A stretch of 64,000 nucleotides of DNA from Anthropogastromicrobium sp050944455. Its GTDB lineage: Bacteria > Bacillota > Clostridia > Lachnospirales > Lachnospiraceae. The notes below the pieces were generated by a model, which was given only the letters and a program-made list of their open reading frames with translations, made no database searches and was not told where the DNA came from. This document shows positions 44,502 to 52,943 of this stretch, one piece after another. The position numbers and the translations under genes are program-made. The stretch's first letter is position 1; every line of letters begins with the position of its first letter. The stretch spans positions 1-64,000 of the forward strand of contig JBMNRC010000005.1 of the NCBI GenBank assembly GCA_050944455.1. The letters are read 5' to 3'.

Positions 44502-44521
44502 CTGGCAGAAAGAACACCGAT

Positions 44522-44679
44522 TTCACAGGATGTTCACAGAATCGCTCTTTTTTGGTCACAAATTGGCGGTATCTTTTAGTTGTCAGAAGGAAAAAAGCTT
44601 CTGACCTTTCTCATAACCCCCTTTAAAAAGAACGTGAATGGCTCCCCGGAAGATGCGGCTTCCGGGGAGCGCTCTTTTT
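44522..44679 (+). ncRNA. Candidate structured RNA element, copy B
   Basis: The second copy of the element at 41711-41868, in the same orientation, 20 bases after the anti-sigma-like gene. Hairpin 1 (about 44582-44605) and the terminator hairpin 2 (44642-44669, then GCTCTTTTTC) are preserved with identical loops. Differences from copy A fall mostly in the first 55 bases. Here it can also serve as the operon terminator. Confidence 0.6.
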
Positions 44680-44830
44680 CAGGGAATTTCCGGGTGATAT
44701 GCTTGTCTGAGAATCTCCGGGCGGAAATGATCTTTCCCCATGCCGGAATACACTTACACTATTTTCAGGCTGGAGTCCTCTTTTTGGAAAATTTTCTACT
44801 TTTCCGAAGCATGCAAAACCCGCGGAAAAG

Positions 44831-44839
44831 TGTTATAAT
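44831..44839 (+). promoter_or_regulatory. Extended -10 promoter for the MATE leader
   Basis: TGTTATAAT combines the TGn extension with a perfect TATAAT (44834-44839). Expected transcription start is about 44846, giving a ~160-base leader. Confidence 0.7.
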
Positions 44840-44845
44840 ATCTCT

Positions 44846-44975
44846 CGTTGTGCGGCACAGAGTGCGTAAGTCCGAACATTGGCCTTGCGTGTTCTGTGCT
44901 GTTTTTCAGTCAGAGAACGGCCGGACGGCGCAGACCCAGCGATGGGATGCGCCGTTTTTTTCTGCCTCCGGCCGG
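44846..44975 (+). promoter_or_regulatory. Attenuator or riboswitch-like leader of the MATE gene
   Basis: The leader forms an upper structure in which GCACAGA pairs with TCTGTGC and GTAAG with CTTGC around an internal loop (about 44855-44900). It is followed by an intrinsic terminator: CGGCGCA (44926-44932) pairs with TGCGCCG (44948-44954), inner CCC/GGG, then seven T residues. An alternative pairing of CGGCCGGA (44918-44925) with TCCGGCCG (44967-44974) spans the terminator and could compete with it, while the former segment can also pair upstream with GTCCG. This is the layout of a transcription attenuator. It fits no riboswitch consensus I know. Confidence 0.55.
44926..44961 (+). terminator. 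Intrinsic terminator within the MATE leader
   Basis: Seven-bp GC-rich outer stem with an inner three-bp stem and a run of seven T residues, lying 44 bases before the MATE start codon, so it must be read through for expression. Confidence 0.8.
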
Positions 44976-45004
44976 GCAGGTACTGCAGCAGAAGTGAGGA
45001 AAGT

Positions 45005-46513
45005 ATGGAAGAAAAGGACCAGTCCTATCTGGTAACGGAGAATCTGAGAAAACTGATGGTAAAATACGCGCTTCCGTGTATTATATCCCTGGTTGTCGGA
45101 GCTCTCTACAACATCGTTGACCAGATTTTCATTGCAAACGCGTCGTATCTGGGATCTTACGGCAACGCGGCCAATACGGTTGTTTTTCCGCTCACGGTTA
45201 TCGCCCTCGGCATTGCGGTGATGATCGGAGACGGAACCTGCGCGTTCGTCAGCATCTCCCTCGGTTCGGGAAAAAAGGATGACGCCGGAAAGGCAATCGG
45301 GAGCGCCATCCTGCTGTGCCTGATTCTGAGCGTGATTCTGATGACGGTTTACCTGGTTTTCCAGGAACCGCTCCTGACGCTTTTCGGCGGAAAGGTGAAC
45401 AGCCAGACTTACGAAAACGCGAAGGAATACTTCTTCTGGATTACCATCGGCGTTCCCTTTTATATGTTCGGCCAGGGAATGAACGCGATCATCCGGTCGG
45501 ACGGCAGCCCGAGATTCGCGATGGGCGCTACACTGGCCGGAGCCGTGGCCAATATCATTCTTGACCCGATCTGCATCTTCCCCCTGCACATGGGAATGGC
45601 CGGCGCTGCGATTGCTACCGTGATCGGACAGGTCATCACCGCGGTTCTGTCCCTCTGGTATATCTGCCATCTGAAATCGATCCGGCTTACCGCGAAGTGC
45701 TTCGGCCTTTTCGGGAGAATCCTCAAAAAGTCTCTCCCGCTGGGAATGACCAGTTTTCTGGCGCAGATTTCCCTGGTGTTCTCCATGGCCGCGGTTCAGC
45801 GCATGTGCCTGAAATATGGCGCGCTGGATCCGATCTTCGGACAGGCGGAGTACTCGCAGATCCCGCTGGCCGTCCTGGGCATTGTCATGAAATTCTTCCA
45901 GATCGCCATCTCGATCGCGATCGGATTTGCCGCCGGATGCACGCCGATTGTCGGATATAACATCGGCGCAGGCCGGAAAGACCGCGCAAAGCAGCTGTTC
46001 AAGGATCTGCTGGCGGCGGAATTTATCGTCGGTCTCATCGCGCTGTTTATCACGGAAGTCTTCCCGCGCCAGCTGATCGCGATCTTCGGCGCCGCAAATG
46101 AAAGCCAGTACTACACGGACTTTGCGGTGAAAAGTTTCAGGATTTATCTGTGCCTGCTTCCGCTGTCCATGGTCAACAAAGGAACCTTTATCTACCTGCA
46201 GGCTCTCGGCAAGGCCGTTCTTTCGACGATGCTCTCCCTGATGAGGGAAGTGATTCTCGGCGTTTCGCTGCCGATCATCATGCCCATTTTCATGGGGTTG
46301 GACGGAGTTCTTTATTCGTTCCCGGCGGCGGATATCATTACCTTCGTGTTCTCGGTCATCGTGATCCGGTATGTGATGAAGGAACTCAGCGCTGACAGTA
46401 CGGTCAGCGCCGTCAGCGACAACAGCCGCGGCCGCGAAACAGACGGCGTCCGCCTGGTCAAAAAGAATTCCGCCGGAAGTGAAGAGGCTCAGCAGACGTC
46501 GGATATCGACTGA
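45005..46513 (+). CDS. MATE-family multidrug/toxin exporter
   Basis: The 502-residue protein is a complete MATE exporter with twelve helices. It shows KYALPCIISLVVGALYNIVD in TM1, GDGTCAFVSISLGSGKKDD after TM2, GMNAIIRSDGSPRFAMG between the bundles, GFAAGCTPIVGYNIGAGRK at the start of the second bundle and VNKGTFIYLQALGKAVLS. It extrudes cationic compounds using Na or proton gradients. The ATG at 45005 follows GAGGAAAG; the open frame upstream overlaps the leader structure and is not coding. A Ser/Asp-rich tail of about 45 residues follows TM12. Expression is probably set by the leader terminator. Confidence 0.95.
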   Translation: MEEKDQSYLVTENLRKLMVKYALPCIISLVVGALYNIVDQIFIANASYLGSYGNAANTVVFPLTVIALGIAVMIGDGTCAFVSISLGSGKKDDAGKAIGSAILLCLILSVILMTVYLVFQEPLLTLFGGKVNSQTYENAKEYFFWITIGVPFYMFGQGMNAIIRSDGSPRFAMGATLAGAVANIILDPICIFPLHMGMAGAAIATVIGQVITAVLSLWYICHLKSIRLTAKCFGLFGRILKKSLPLGMTSFLAQISLVFSMAAVQRMCLKYGALDPIFGQAEYSQIPLAVLGIVMKFFQIAISIAIGFAAGCTPIVGYNIGAGRKDRAKQLFKDLLAAEFIVGLIALFITEVFPRQLIAIFGAANESQYYTDFAVKSFRIYLCLLPLSMVNKGTFIYLQALGKAVLSTMLSLMREVILGVSLPIIMPIFMGLDGVLYSFPAADIITFVFSVIVIRYVMKELSADSTVSAVSDNSRGRETDGVRLVKKNSAGSEEAQQTSDID

Positions 46514-46549
46514 AAGCCTGGGCGGCGTGAGCTCCATCTGAACTGCGGC

Positions 46550-47673
46550 TCAGGCGAGAGAATCAAACACTTTTTCCATTCCTGAGATGTAGGACGACTG
46601 GGTGAAATGTTCCAGAACGGTCCTCCGGCCTGCCATCGCAAATGCGCGGAAGTCCGCGTTCATCATCAGGCGGTAGGCGTTTGCCGCGGTGTCCGCACCG
46701 GCTTTCAGGCAGTAGCCGTTCACGCCGTTTTTCACGATGTCCGGAATCCCGGCATGGTCGGTGGTGATCACCAGCATGCCGCTGCCGAGCGCTTCCAGAA
46801 TGCTGATCGGCTGCCCCTCTTTCGGGTAGCGGGTCAGGAGGACGAAAACGTCGCAGTCGCTCAGCAGTTTGCGCTTTTCATCGCCGCTGACGACTCCATG
46901 GTAATTGACGTAGTTCTCCAGATGGTTTTTCTCAATAAAATGAGAAAAATAGCTGTGTTCTTCCTCATCAAAGAACGCCCCGGCAAAATCAAAGCTGAAC
47001 CTGCGCTCACCGCCGCGGTTCACCCTCTGCTTTTCGAGGAGAGCCATTTCAAGCACCCTGTCGTATCCTTTGGAGCGGATGAAATTCGACAGATACAGAA
47101 CGTGCCTGACAGGACGTCCGCTGATGCCGTTAACTTTCCGGGAGAAATCGGTATCGTTCATCAGATACTGATCATCGACGCAGTTCGGCACGGTGAAAAT
47201 CCGGGAGTCAGGGAGCATGCCCTCAAAAATCGGTTTGAGGGATTTTCCGAGGACGATAGCGCCGGCCGCATGGCTCATCGCCTTATAATTGGCTTTTCTC
47301 TGCGGCAGCTTCAGATCCTGGTCCACCAGTTTGCGGTAATATCCGCCGTGAAGGTGAACCAGGTTTTTTTATGCTGTCTTTTCAGAAGCCGCATGATGAT
47401 CAGGTCTCTCAGGTTCCCGCCGGGCGTCTGGCTGATGGTAATGTAGTAGAGGTCCGCACGGCTTTTCCTGATTTTTCTGAGATTGCTGAGAAACTTTTTG
47501 TTTTCCGTGAGATTGACCTGTTCAAACTCAAACCTGCCATCCGGGTTTTCCGCACTGTTCAGGCGTGAATGATACAGGGTGTCCACGGCTTTGGACAGCC
47601 CATGGATGGGCGGCGGAAACTGCGCGACGAAACAAATCTTTTTTATGTCTGCTGTCTGATTATCTGAATTCAT
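46550..47673 (-). pseudogene. Group 1 glycosyltransferase split by a frameshift at an A7 tract
   Basis: Two frames form one GT4-type glycosyltransferase of about 373 residues. The first (47673-47311) has FVAQFPPPIHGLSKAVDTLY, a donor-loop start, and breaks off after KKTWF. The second (from about 47350 down to 46550) carries HLHGGYYRKL, then FTVPNCVDD, LYLSNFIRSKGYDRVLE and the C-terminal signature ILEALGSGMLVITTDHAGIP. The frames join at seven A residues on the minus strand (47366-47372); one extra base or a -1 shift there restores the protein. It may be a null mutation, a phase-variable site or a slippage site. GGAGG precedes the ATG at 47673. Confidence 0.8.
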
Positions 47674-48171
47674 GAAAAACCTCCGTTATCTTCGAACTCA
47701 GGAAGATTCGCTGTTTGCAGGTGAACCGGCGGCGGACGCTTTCCTGACCTCTGTTTACAGCCGAAGCGGCTTACAGGGCAGGCTGCCGGCGGGATACAGA
47801 TTGTCAGGATTCCGCAGCCAGGGTTTTCTTTGGCCTGGTTTTGCGGTATGATCGCGGGGAAACCGGGACCCGCTGCCGGAAGAATCCGCTGTCCGGAATG
47901 ATTGGTAACATTATAAAAGAGGCGGGCGGCGGTTTCAATGACCAGGCTGAACAGATCAGAGGCGGGTATCGTGCCCCCTGCAGGCGCGAAAGCAGCCCGT
48001 GAGCCGGGGAGGATGGACGCGAATTTTCACGTTGCGCCCCTGCAGGCATGGAAGCAGCAGGATTGGATTTCCCGAGCGGCAGAGGACGAAGCGATAACAA
48101 TGGCAGGCGGCAAAACCGCGAGGCCGGATTTGGTGCGCGGCGGAAAGCGCCGCACCGGTAGAGGAGAAATG
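47674..48171. repeat. Spacer with a two-copy 62-bp repeat
   Basis: CCCTGCAGGCGCGAAAGCAGC and CCCTGCAGGCATGGAAGCAGC lie 62 bp apart (47976 and 48038) with similar flanks. No gene is supported in the gap. Confidence 0.55.
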
Positions 48172-48585
48172 ATGAGCAGATATCTGGACAGAGCAGCAGA
48201 GTTGAGACAGGATCCGAACAGGCATTATAACTGCGCGCAAGCGGTGTTGATTCCTTTCGCGGAGGCAAAAGGTATTTCCAAAGAAACGGCGAACGCGCTG
48301 ACCGCCAATTTCGGCAGCGGCATGAGAGCGGGCCTCACCTGCGGCGCGATCACCGGAGGACTGATGGCGCTCGGCCTTTGCGGCGCCGGGGACCCGTCGG
48401 ACGCGCAGGAGCTGATCCGCAGGATAAAGCAGAACCACGCCGGTATGACAGACTGCGCGCACCTTCTGGCAGCCAACACGAAGACGGGGACGCCCAAAAA
48501 GGTTCACTGTGACGCAATGGTCTACGAAGCGGTAAAGAATGTTGAGCAGATGCTGGCGGACAGGGGACTTCTGAACGAAGACTGA
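48172..48585 (+). CDS. C_GCAxxG_C_C family protein
   Basis: The 137-residue protein belongs to the C_GCAxxG_C_C family of probable redox or metal proteins. It shows NCAQAVLIPFA, GMRAGLTCGAITGGLMALG with the defining Cys-Gly-Ala pattern, DCAHLL and HCDAMV, giving four to five conserved cysteines. Members are linked to rubrerythrin or flavin systems, but no reaction is established. The ATG at 48172 lies five bases after GAGGAG; the adjacent ATG at 48169 is too close. It is transcribed towards rsmH, 200 bases away. Confidence 0.92.
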   Translation: MSRYLDRAAELRQDPNRHYNCAQAVLIPFAEAKGISKETANALTANFGSGMRAGLTCGAITGGLMALGLCGAGDPSDAQELIRRIKQNHAGMTDCAHLLAANTKTGTPKKVHCDAMVYEAVKNVEQMLADRGLLNED

Positions 48586-48789
48586 GGCTTCCGGGAGAAG
48601 ACCGCTGAGAGAGTATCGTTGAAAGAGTATTGTTGAAAGAGAGACGGCTGCGCCGGCTGCAGAAGATCTCTGAGGGAATTCTTCTGAAAACGGCAGTAAA
48701 CCTGTTCCGCGGATTCTGTGATGTGGCTGCAGCTGAAAACGGTTGAACTGCGCGGAGGCCGCGGCAAAATTGAACAGACGGAGTTGACG

Positions 48790-50115
48790 ATGGAAGAGAA
48801 TAAACAAGAAACACGGGCGGCCGCAGATCATGCACCAGCAGAGCAGGTACCGGCAGATCGGGCACCTGCGGATCAGGCGCCAGCCAATCAGACAGCGGCA
48901 GATCTGGCGCCTGCGGATCAGGCGCCAGCCAATCAGACAGCGGCAGATCTGGCGCCTGCGGATCAGGCGCCAGCAGATCAGGTACCGGCAGATCATGCCC
49001 CGGCAGATCATACCCCGGCAGATCAGGCGCCCGCGGCAGGAACGGCGCCTCACCGGCGGCGGGTCCACTACCGTGGATCGTATCCCCGGCGGTATGAGGA
49101 AAAGTACAAGGAACTCCAGCCTGACCGGTACGCCGATACCGTGGCGAAAGTGATCAGCAAGGGCAGCACGCCGGCCGGCATGCACATCCCGATCATGGTG
49201 GATGAAATCCTCGGTTTTCTCCGGATTGAGCCGGGCCAGACCGGTCTGGACGCGACGCTGGGCTACGGCGGCCATTCGGGGAAAATGCTCGAAAAGCTTC
49301 AGGGGAAAGGCCATCTCTACGCGCTGGATGTGGACCCGATCGAATCCGCGAAGACAGAAGAGAGGCTCAGAAAGGCCGGGTACGGGGAGGACATCTTCAC
49401 GGTCCGGCACATGAATTTCAGGGATATCGATCAGCTGTCCGCGGAGGTCGGGAAGTTTGACTTTATGATGGCGGACCTCGGGGTTTCCTCCATGCAGATC
49501 GACGACCCGTCCCGCGGATTTTCCTATAAAAATGAGGGACCGCTGGACCTGCGCCTGAACCCGGAGAAAGGCGTGCCTGCCTGGGAGATGCTGCAGGGAC
49601 TCACCCAGCCGGAGGTCGCGGACATGCTTTTTACCAACGCGGATGAGCCTTACGCCGAAAAACTTTCACGGGCGATTGTGAAGCAGAACCGTTCCGGGCA
49701 CCGGATCCGCACGACGACGGATCTCCGCGCCGTGATTGAAGGCGCGATGGAAAAGGAACTGAAGAATGTCCCTGCCGCGGAGAAAAAGGAAGAAATCAAA
49801 AAAACCTGCCAGCGCGTATTTCAGGCTGTCAGGATCGAAGTCAACGGAGAATATGAAGCGCTGGAAGCGCTGATGAGCAAGCTTCCCGGCGTGATGAATC
49901 CGGGAGGGCGGATTGCGGTGCTTACTTTTCATTCCGGCGAGGACAGGATCGTCAAACAGGCTTTCCGGGAGTTCTGCCGGGAGGGTGTGTACAGCGAAGC
50001 AACCAGGGAAGTCATCCGTCCGACCGCGGAAGAATGCCGGAGAAACAGCCGCGCGCACTCGGCTAAACTGCGCTGGGCGATTGTCAGCAGCGCGGAAGGA
50101 GAATCACTTCGCTGA
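48790..50115 (+). CDS. rsmH: 16S rRNA (cytosine-N4) methyltransferase RsmH with repeat-rich N-terminus
   Basis: The 441-residue protein has a complete RsmH domain from about residue 130: HIPIMVDEILGFL, the SAM motif LDATLGYGGHSGKMLE, YALDVDPIE, ADLGVSSMQIDDPSRGFSY and near the end VLTFHSGEDRIVKQAFREF. RsmH methylates C1402 of 16S rRNA. Usual length is about 310 residues. The extra 80-85 residues at the N-terminus are repeats of APADQ-type pentads (48826-49035), then a basic stretch (RRRVHYRGSYPRRYEE). The gene is outside a cell-division cluster, so it may be the second rsmH-like gene some Clostridia carry. Confidence 0.94.
   Translation: MEENKQETRAAADHAPAEQVPADRAPADQAPANQTAADLAPADQAPANQTAADLAPADQAPADQVPADHAPADHTPADQAPAAGTAPHRRRVHYRGSYPRRYEEKYKELQPDRYADTVAKVISKGSTPAGMHIPIMVDEILGFLRIEPGQTGLDATLGYGGHSGKMLEKLQGKGHLYALDVDPIESAKTEERLRKAGYGEDIFTVRHMNFRDIDQLSAEVGKFDFMMADLGVSSMQIDDPSRGFSYKNEGPLDLRLNPEKGVPAWEMLQGLTQPEVADMLFTNADEPYAEKLSRAIVKQNRSGHRIRTTTDLRAVIEGAMEKELKNVPAAEKKEEIKKTCQRVFQAVRIEVNGEYEALEALMSKLPGVMNPGGRIAVLTFHSGEDRIVKQAFREFCREGVYSEATREVIRPTAEECRRNSRAHSAKLRWAIVSSAEGESLR
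48826..49035 (+). repeat. 15-bp/45-bp minisatellite inside rsmH
   Basis: The 15-bp unit encodes A-P-A-D-Q or variants about fourteen times. A 45-bp higher-order unit starting GATCAGGCGCCAGCCAATCA is present as two identical copies, 48871-48915 and 48916-48960. Confidence 0.93.
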
Positions 50116-50309
50116 ACATGGGGAACGGCTGACTGTGTTCAGATACCGGCGATCTTTTATTTCGGCCGGCAGAGTGACAGTACTGATGACAGCTTTTAAG
50201 CGCAGATACCGGTGTCGGTACCGAAGCAGACAGACTGAACTGTCCGCCGCGGTTCCGGCGCCGGTATTTTCTTTCATGAGGCGGCCTTTTTACGCCGGCA
50301 CACTCCGGT

Positions 50310-50924
50310 TCAGCGGTATTTGAACGGGCAGCCGTCCAGGTGATCGTTGATGACGCCGATTCCCTCGAGATAGGAGTAGACGATCACCGGGCCGATATAA
50401 GAAAATCCGCGCTTTTTCAGGTCTTTGCTGACCTTTTCGGAAAGCTCGTCGCTGGCGGGGATATCCTCCGTCCTTGTCAGGTGGTGATCAATCACCCGGC
50501 CGTCCGTAAACGACCAGATGTAGCGGTCGAAGGATCCGAATTCCTTTCGCACTTCCAGAAAAGCCTTCGCGTTTTTCACGGCAGCGCGGACTTTGCTTTT
50601 GTTCCGGATAATCCCCGGCGCTTCCAGTATGGCGTCGGTTTCCTCTTCCGAGAGCCTGGCGAGTTTCTCGTAATCAAACTGGTAAAAAGCTTTCCGGATG
50701 GCGGCCTCCCGCTTCAGGATCAGGTGCCAGGAGAGCCCGCACTGCTGGCCTTCCAGGCAGAGCATCGCGAACAGTTCCCGGTCGTCGTGCTCCGGCCTGC
50801 CCCAGCGGGTATCGTGGTACAGCCGGTCCTCCGGGGTGACGGCCCAGCCGCCGAAACATCCGCCCTGCGCGGTGTTTTCCGCTGTTTTAGAGGTTTCAGC
50901 TGTTCCATCCTCAATCATTCTCAT
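50310..50924 (-). CDS. tag: DNA-3-methyladenine glycosylase I
   Basis: The 204-residue protein is a Tag-type glycosylase that removes 3-methyladenine from DNA. Characteristic parts are YHDTRWGRPEHDDRELFAML, LEGQQCGLSWHLILKR and GIIRNKSKVRAAVKNAKAF, the helix-hairpin-helix region, and KRGFSYIGPVIVYSYLEGIG near the end with the conserved tail INDHLDGCPF. The N-terminal 20 residues are an extra hydrophilic lead. The zinc-binding Cys/His pattern of Tag is partly visible. AAGGGAG lies upstream. Confidence 0.95.
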   Translation of the reverse strand: MRMIEDGTAETSKTAENTAQGGCFGGWAVTPEDRLYHDTRWGRPEHDDRELFAMLCLEGQQCGLSWHLILKREAAIRKAFYQFDYEKLARLSEEETDAILEAPGIIRNKSKVRAAVKNAKAFLEVRKEFGSFDRYIWSFTDGRVIDHHLTRTEDIPASDELSEKVSKDLKKRGFSYIGPVIVYSYLEGIGVINDHLDGCPFKYR

Positions 50925-50944
50925 TTTCTCCCTTCTGGTTTGAA

Positions 50945-51180
50945 ATTCAGGCTTTCTGGTTCGGAGCCTCTTCTTTGTGGTTCGGAGCTTCTTCCACTTG
51001 CTGCGGAGTCTATTCTTTCTGTTGGGAGTTTCTTTCTTTAGGTGTGGAGATTCCCCTTCTGGTATGGAGTTTCTCTATCTGGTTGGGGGCTTCTTCCTTT
51101 TGCTGCGGAGTCTCTCCTTTCCTGTGCGGTGTTTCTCTCTTCCGGCATGGAGCATTTTCAGTGCGGGATTTCTCTCCCCT
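50945..51180 (-). repeat. ~21-bp degenerate tandem array at the 3' end of the hydrolase gene
   Basis: About ten units of 18-24 bp, each with a GGAGYTTCT-like core (for example TGCGGAGTCT, TATGGAGTTTCT, TGTGGAGATTCC), extend from inside the last codons of the hydrolase (stop at 51158) across the spacer to the glycosylase start. Translated on the minus strand they give a 7-residue periodicity (ETPHRKG, ETPQQKE, EAPNQIE). Confidence 0.85.
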
Positions 51181-52357
51181 GTGCGTTTTCTCTCTTTTTC
51201 GCGTACAGATGCACCATGGGGCCTGTCGGGCGGGCGTCCAGCACGGCATGGCAGTCCGAAAGGTCAAAGCCGGAAAGAATGCCGCCTTCAGCCGTGACAG
51301 TCGGGTGCCAGTTCCCCGCGGCTCCGCGGTTGATCACGTGAAGAGTTCCGCTCACGCCGTCGGAATCTTTTCCCTGGATGGTATAGTCCGCGCACATGGA
51401 AAGATTGCGTTCTCCCTGGTATGTCTGTTCGTCGGAGGCGCCGGGAAGAATCGTCCCGGTGAAAGCGCCTTCGGCGGTTCCGCCGAACGGGATGGAGACG
51501 CGGGTCAGCGCGCCGTCCGGGCGGCTCACAGCTTCCCGGCAGGCGACATCAACACGGGTGAATTCCTCATATCCGGTGACAAACTGTACAGTGGCTCCGA
51601 GCGAGGCCTGCTGCCATTCTTCCTTTTTGCGGAAGTTGTGGCCGGCGCCGCTGACCAGGAAAAGCCTGGCGTCCTTCATGATCCTGGCCGCCTCGATCGA
51701 ATACCTGACGTCGGCGATGGTGTCGGCCGTCCCGTGAACGATGAGAGTCGGCCCCTGGTATTTCAGGTAATCCCTGAAGTCGTCACGCTGGATGGACTGC
51801 GCGTACACGGCGCCAAGTTTCATCCGGCCGCAGTAAAAGGTCTCGGGAATATTCTGCGGATCGAAGCGCGCAAGCTGCATCGAGCCCTTTCTGGCGTCGT
51901 CCGGCATGCAGAGCGCGGGGTAAAAGAGGATCAGCCGCCGGATTTCCTTCTGGAGTTCCGAAGCCGTGATGGCGGAGACCACGCTGCCCTGGCTGAATCC
52001 CATCAGCGTGATGTCGTCAGGATCCGCGCTGTCCAGCGCGCGGGCGTGCCGGATGACGGCTTTCAGGTCGGCGGCTTCCGTATAGATGGACATTTTCGTG
52101 GTGTCCTGATCGCTGGTGCCTTTCAGGCATCCGCCGTTGAAATCAAAGCACAGGCTGAGAAACCCCATCTTCGCGAAGGTTTCCGCGTACGGCATGGTGT
52201 CGTGATAGTTCCCGGTAAAGCCGTGGGAGAAAATGGCGACCGGAAGTTTCGCGCCGGGCGCCGGAAGCTTTTCCGGGCGGTAGACCAGCCCCCGGATGGT
52301 CATTCCGTCCCGGACGCAGCTGAACTCGCTGCAGGTTGTCGGTAAGACAGGCTCCAT
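51158..52357 (-). CDS. Alpha/beta hydrolase with C-terminal DUF3237-like domain
   Basis: The 399-residue protein begins with an alpha/beta hydrolase domain (about 15-255). It has the HGFTGNYHD oxyanion region, the nucleophile elbow MGFSQGSVV, Asp in HGTADTIADV and His in SGAGHNFR. It resembles feruloyl or acyl-esterase-type peptidase_S9/BAAT hydrolases. Residues about 265-385 form a second beta-rich domain (VDVACREAVSRPDGALTR, GGTAEGAFTGTILPG, NRGAAGNWHPTVT) that looks like DUF3237, an unusual fusion. AAAGGA precedes the ATG at 52357. The final residues run into a tandem array. Substrate unknown. Confidence 0.88.
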   Translation of the reverse strand: MEPVLPTTCSEFSCVRDGMTIRGLVYRPEKLPAPGAKLPVAIFSHGFTGNYHDTMPYAETFAKMGFLSLCFDFNGGCLKGTSDQDTTKMSIYTEAADLKAVIRHARALDSADPDDITLMGFSQGSVVSAITASELQKEIRRLILFYPALCMPDDARKGSMQLARFDPQNIPETFYCGRMKLGAVYAQSIQRDDFRDYLKYQGPTLIVHGTADTIADVRYSIEAARIMKDARLFLVSGAGHNFRKKEEWQQASLGATVQFVTGYEEFTRVDVACREAVSRPDGALTRVSIPFGGTAEGAFTGTILPGASDEQTYQGERNLSMCADYTIQGKDSDGVSGTLHVINRGAAGNWHPTVTAEGGILSGFDLSDCHAVLDARPTGPMVHLYAKKRENAQGREIPH

Positions 52358-52403
52358 AATTATTCCTTTCTTTCTTAGAAGAATCAAACTGAGAATGGCG
52401 AAA

Positions 52404-52475
52404 CATCCGCTGAACAGTCAAAATCCGCTGAAAGCTAAAATCCACTGAACAGCCGACATCCGCTGAACAGTCCGC
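52404..52475. repeat. ~18-bp tandem array upstream of the hydrolase
   Basis: ATCCGCTGAACAGYC or variants start at 52405, 52423, 52440 and 52458 (periods 18, 17, 18). Confidence 0.8.
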
Positions 52476-52648
52476 CGCAGGCAGCAGACGAAAATCAGGA
52501 CGATGTCGGACACCGCCTGCGCGGCCTTGCCTGATGCGCGGGCGCTTACTGCCGCAGACCGCCCCGCGCCGGTACTCTGAAAGACATTTTAGCATATTGA
52601 AGATATTTTGCGGACATCCGGCGGGAATTCCCGGCAGTTCACCAGAGG

Positions 52649-52835
52649 GCGGTTCACAAAAGCGCAAATGGCCCTTAAAGACGCGGCAGGTCTTCCCCGG
52701 CGGGCAGCCGGACAGGCGGGCGGTTCATAAAAGCGCAAAAACCTGTAAGGACGCGGCAGGTCTTCCCACGGCGGTCAGCCGGATAAGCGGGCGTTTCATA
52801 CACAGGCAAAAGACTTGTAATGACGCGGCTTTCAA
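52649..52835. repeat. 71-bp tandem array upstream of proB
   Basis: Units starting GCGGTTCAYAAAAGCGCAAA begin at 52649, 52720 and 52791 with an exact 71-bp period; all share GACGCGGCAGGTCTTCCC (the last copy is partial). The 52358-52943 gap holds no gene. Confidence 0.88.
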
Positions 52836-52943
52836 GGTAAACTGACAGCAGATGGAAGTGCGGGAACCCGGCAGTCCGGCGGCGGAACGCCCCGGGGACA
52901 AAAGCTGCGGGCAGGGAAGAACCGCCGCCCGGAGGAGACGGAT

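Noticed and set aside
44906..46537. 543-codon frame antisense to the MATE gene
   Set aside because: Asp/Arg/His-rich shadow composition and no motif; the plus-strand MATE protein is unambiguous.
50945..51180. Possible CRISPR or TALE-like repeat gene
   Set aside because: The units are 18-24 bp, degenerate and without spacers, and no long protein is encoded.
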